NCBI GenBank assembly: GCA_049273855.1
Contig: JBASRN010000305.1
Location: forward strand, 1 to 22,798
Direction: 5' to 3'
Length of the DNA: 22,798 nt
Origin: Onstottus_B sp049273855
Lineage (GTDB): Bacteria > Acidobacteriota > Blastocatellia > UBA7656
In this document: in pieces, positions 21,771 to 22,798 of the stretch
Numbering within the stretch: the stretch's first letter is position 1
Layout: every line of letters starts with the position of its first letter
Program-made: the position numbers and the translations under genes
Notes under the pieces: model-generated
Seen by the model: only the letters and a program-made list of their open reading frames with translations
Database searches by the model: none
Told to the model about the DNA's origin: nothing

Positions 21771-22798
21771 ATGCCTGGACACAATAACGAACAAGGTTAC
21801 ACCCTGGTCATAATCGCTGCGGTTATTGTCGTGTTTCTCGGTTTCACCGCTCTTTCGGTGGATATGGGAATCCTGTACAGCGCGCGGGCGTCGGCGCAGC
21901 GGGCGGCGGATGCCGCAGCCCTTGCCGGCGCGTTCGTCTTCATTACGCGGTCCGATCTCACCGAGACCACTCCTATAAAACAGAGCGACGTCATCAAAGA
22001 GAATGCGGTAAAGACGGCTGCCACCAACAAAATGCTGGGCGCGACGGTGACGATCACGCCGGCCGACGTATTTGTTGACACGGCTAACAGACGCGTAACG
22101 GTTACCGTTACTCAAAATCAGCCGACGCTTTTTGCAAGGGTGCTGGGCGAGAACGCGGCGAACATCCGAGCGACCGCGATTGCTGAGGCTGCTGCGAGCG
22201 CGACTGGAGACAGGTGTCCAAAACCCTGGTTTATTCCCAATACGGTTCTAAGCCCGAGAAATGGAAGCAATGCGCTGTGCGATGCGTGCGCGGCGAGCCC
22301 GTCTGAAGTGATAATTGACATGAACCCAAGCAGTGCCGACTATAGGAAGCCGTCGCAGTATTACAAGGACTGGCTTGTGGCCAACACGTCGCGCCAGTTC
22401 GCAATCAAGCCTCAGAATCCTTCAGGAGCCATCGCACCCGGCCAGTTCTTCGCGATCCGGCTTGGGGATTCGCAGGGAGGATTTGACTACAGGACCAACA
22501 TCGCGACCTGTCCAGCCACACCGATATACTGTGCAGAGGACTATCCATCTGAGCCAGGCGACAAGGTTGGTCCGACCAGGCAGGGCACCTGCCAGCTAAT
22601 CTGTTACGACCCCGCTGACCAGGGCAATCCATGTACCGGCTGCGAAAGCGACGCCTTCGAAGGCATTGGCAAGTATCGACGGCCCGACCCGCCGACTTCT
22701 GATGGGGGGCTAGGCACTACCAGTCGTTCGTTGGTCATATCCCCGATCATTGATGTTTGTACGTTTTGCACGACGGGGTTCCCCAGCGGAACCTCGAC
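21771..22798 (+). CDS. TadG-like pilus assembly protein with cysteine-rich region (3' end outside window)
   Basis: An open frame of 342 codons runs to the window edge without a stop. It begins with the Tad motif: EQGYTLVIIAAVIVVFLGF as an N-terminal helix, LSVDMGILYSARA (29-41), and QRAADAAALAGA (43-54). GGGAGGAG at 21757-21763 precedes the ATG at 21771 by 7 nt. TadG-like proteins are exported, membrane-anchored parts of the Tad machinery. Residues 1-148 have no cysteine, whereas 149-333 contain eleven (149, 170, 173, 247, 254, 274, 278, 288, 291, 330, 333), three of the pairs spaced CxxC. Those could be disulfides or metal sites on an exported domain. I do not recognise the cysteine-rich part as a named domain. 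Its right end is unknown. Confidence 0.85.
   Translation, partial: MPGHNNEQGYTLVIIAAVIVVFLGFTALSVDMGILYSARASAQRAADAAALAGAFVFITRSDLTETTPIKQSDVIKENAVKTAATNKMLGATVTITPADVFVDTANRRVTVTVTQNQPTLFARVLGENAANIRATAIAEAAASATGDRCPKPWFIPNTVLSPRNGSNALCDACAASPSEVIIDMNPSSADYRKPSQYYKDWLVANTSRQFAIKPQNPSGAIAPGQFFAIRLGDSQGGFDYRTNIATCPATPIYCAEDYPSEPGDKVGPTRQGTCQLICYDPADQGNPCTGCESDAFEGIGKYRRPDPPTSDGGLGTTSRSLVISPIIDVCTFCTTGFPSGTS

Overview
The window reads as a chromosomal segment of a free-living bacterium with two functional blocks: a membrane glycan-assembly cluster (positions 1 to about 16.2 kb) and the first part of a tad/cpa (Flp type IVb pilus) locus (about 16.6 kb to the right edge). The protein families (GT-C membrane glycosyltransferases with a periplasmic C-terminal domain, a GT87/DUF2029 protein, a GT2 polyprenyl-phosphate type glycosyltransferase, Flp pilins, two TadE-like pseudopilins) and the moderately GC-rich coding style fit Acidobacteriota, perhaps the Blastocatellia. 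That is an inference from family composition; no taxonomic marker gene is present.

Glycan block. A sulfatase/phosphotransferase-fold membrane protein (10-1353, possibly cut by the window edge) is followed by one divergent GT-C-like protein (1414-3084) and then five tandem paralogous GT-C-like proteins (3096-11866). All lie on the + strand with short gaps, so they probably form one long operon. Convergent to them on the - strand is a two-gene unit: a GT87/DUF2029 protein (13279-14529) and a GT2 enzyme with a four-helix membrane tail (11974-13185). The GT2 enzyme probably charges a polyprenyl phosphate with a sugar, and the GT-C enzymes would use such lipid-linked sugars on the outer face of the membrane. 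Divergent from the - strand unit is another large membrane protein (14669-16228) behind a good sigma70-type promoter.

Tad/Flp block. Two tiny Flp pilins of 55 aa (16825-16992 and 17432-17599) are identical from residue 13 to the C-terminus, yet 26 of those 43 codons differ synonymously. The first copy has no ATG/GTG/TTG start: a Shine-Dalgarno sequence sits 6 nt before a CTG that aligns with the ATG of copy 2. Each pilin has a long structured leader. The second is followed by a near-ideal intrinsic terminator, a perfect 14-bp palindrome and another hairpin before cpaA. The order then is cpaA (prepilin peptidase), two TadE-like pseudopilins, cpaB, cpaC (secretin) and a TadG-like protein with a cysteine-rich region that runs off the right edge. 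The ATPase and inner-membrane platform genes (cpaE, cpaF, tadB, tadC) are not in the window.

The most notable points are the fivefold GT-C array, the non-AUG pilin copy under strong protein-level constraint, the RNA-structure-rich spacers around the pilins, and a large inverted repeat of the CTCTGCG/CGCAGAG type between cpaB and cpaC. I found no tRNA, rRNA, CRISPR array, insertion sequence or phage gene.
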